The notes beneath the pieces are model-generated. The model worked only from the letters and a program-made list of their open reading frames with translations, did not search any database and had not been told where the DNA came from. 7,145 bases of DNA from an uncultured Brevundimonas sp. (GTDB taxonomy: Bacteria > Pseudomonadota > Alphaproteobacteria > Caulobacterales > Caulobacteraceae), in contig CAMLNT010000116.1 in the NCBI GenBank assembly GCA_946481425.1, positions 1 to 7,145 of the forward strand, written 5' to 3'. This document shows, in pieces, positions 6,485 to 7,145 of this stretch. Made by a program: the position numbers and the translations under genes. Numbering within the stretch: position 1 is the stretch's first letter; each line of letters starts with the position of its first letter.

Positions 6485-7145
6485 ATGAGCGACCTGTTTT
6501 CCCCCTGCACCCCCAAGAGCCAGGAACGCGTCGTCGCGATCCCTGGCGGCTTCAAGCTCGCCTCCGGCCAGCCGCTGTCGGGCATCGTTCGCGCTCGCCT
6601 CACCGGACCGCAGACCGGCTCCCTGATCGTCGCTGCCGGCGGCATCTCGGCCGGACGCAAGGCCGCCGACACCCCGGCTGCGCCCGGCTGGTGGGGCTGG
6701 GCCATCGGCGACGGCGCCCCGATCGACACCGCGCGCCATCGCCTGCTCGCCTTCGACTGGCTGCCCGAGACGGACGTCGGCGAAATCCTCACCATCACGA
6801 CCGCCGACCAGGCCCGCCTGCTGGCCATCGTCCTCGACGATCTCGGCGAGCCGGTCGTCGACGCCTTCGTCGGCGCCTCCTACGGCGGCTGCGTGGGTCT
6901 GGCCTTCGCCGAAATGTTCCCGGAGCGCATCGGCCGCCTGGTCGTCATCTCCGCCGCCCACCGCGCTCACCCCGCCGCCACAGCCTGGCGCGGCGTCCAG
7001 CGCCGACTGCTCCAGTTCGGCCTCGACGCCGGCCGAGAGGCCGAGGCCATCGCCCTCGCACGTGAACTGGCCATGACGACCTATCGCTCGCCGGAGGAGT
7101 TCGACGCTCGCTTTGGCGCGAGCACGGCCCCCGAAGCCGCCGGTC
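6485..7145 (+). CDS. metX: MetX-like homoserine O-acyltransferase, C-terminus cut off
   Basis: Alpha/beta-hydrolase enzyme expected to acylate homoserine (O-acetyl or O-succinyl), the first committed step of methionine synthesis, in the cytoplasm. The frame is open from ATG 6485 to the window end (220 codons). An in-frame TGA at 6464-6466 with no other ATG after it fixes the start. The nucleophile is S132 in FVGASYGGCVGLAFAEMFPE, a GXSXG elbow. MetX-like features are GGISAG near the oxyanion region (52-57), AHRAHP (158-163) leading to AWRGVQRR, and TYRSPEEFDARFG (199-211), close to the conserved TYRS/EF/RFG segment. The first two depart from textbook MetX wording, so this is a divergent branch. 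Acyl donor cannot be decided: key residues may lie past the edge, where roughly 110-150 residues including the catalytic Asp and His are missing. A SAM-I riboswitch upstream supports the methionine role. The Shine-Dalgarno GGAG is 12 bp from the ATG, a rather wide spacing. Confidence 0.85.
   Translation, partial: MSDLFSPCTPKSQERVVAIPGGFKLASGQPLSGIVRARLTGPQTGSLIVAAGGISAGRKAADTPAAPGWWGWAIGDGAPIDTARHRLLAFDWLPETDVGEILTITTADQARLLAIVLDDLGEPVVDAFVGASYGGCVGLAFAEMFPERIGRLVVISAAHRAHPAATAWRGVQRRLLQFGLDAGREAEAIALARELAMTTYRSPEEFDARFGASTAPEAAG

Noticed and set aside
6307..7065. 252-codon plus-strand open frame across the riboswitch and metX
   Set aside because: It begins inside the aptamer and reads Arg/Pro-rich sequence. 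The metX frame over the same bases gives clear family motifs. The ATG at 6463 that falls in this frame is therefore not taken as a start.

Overview
The window looks like a GC-rich alphaproteobacterial chromosome segment, most likely from the Caulobacterales (Brevundimonas or Caulobacter-like). The clues are the very high GC at third codon positions, LipA and RuvX sequences of the type I recall from Caulobacter, and gatC-gatA beside small lipoprotein genes. This assignment is from remembered family sequences, not a search. Most of it is ordinary core genome. I see no mobile element, CRISPR array, tRNA or rRNA.

Layout. Positions 1-734 (minus) hold the first three quarters of lipA (lipoyl synthase), which runs off the left edge. 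Divergent from it, across 62 bp, is sseA (3-mercaptopyruvate sulfurtransferase, 797-1636, plus). It converges with a minus-strand pair, ruvX followed by an AEC-family transporter, whose stop and start codons overlap by one base. Across a 71 bp divergent gap from ruvX lies a plus-strand lipoprotein of unknown function (3104-3631). Next come gatC and gatA, two subunits of the tRNA-dependent amidotransferase. A 78-residue two-helix membrane protein overlaps the gatA stop, and a PCuAC-type copper-binding lipoprotein follows 9 bp later. gatB is not in the window.

The most interesting part is the right end. Positions 6274-6398 form a complete SAM-I (S-box) riboswitch aptamer, with a perfect 8-bp P1, the kink-turn sequences, a four-pair pseudoknot and the SAM-contacting bases. 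It lies 86 bp upstream of an open reading frame that runs off the right edge (6485-7145). This frame encodes a MetX-like homoserine O-acyltransferase of an unusual sequence subtype. Between aptamer and start codon are two hairpins. The second encloses the Shine-Dalgarno sequence and carries in its loop a second copy of the P1 3' strand, GATGAG, which suggests translational control.

The genes do not form one pathway. lipA and sseA both concern sulfur, and metX begins methionine synthesis under SAM feedback. gatCA serves translation, ruvX has a role in nucleic-acid processing, and the two lipoproteins are envelope proteins.
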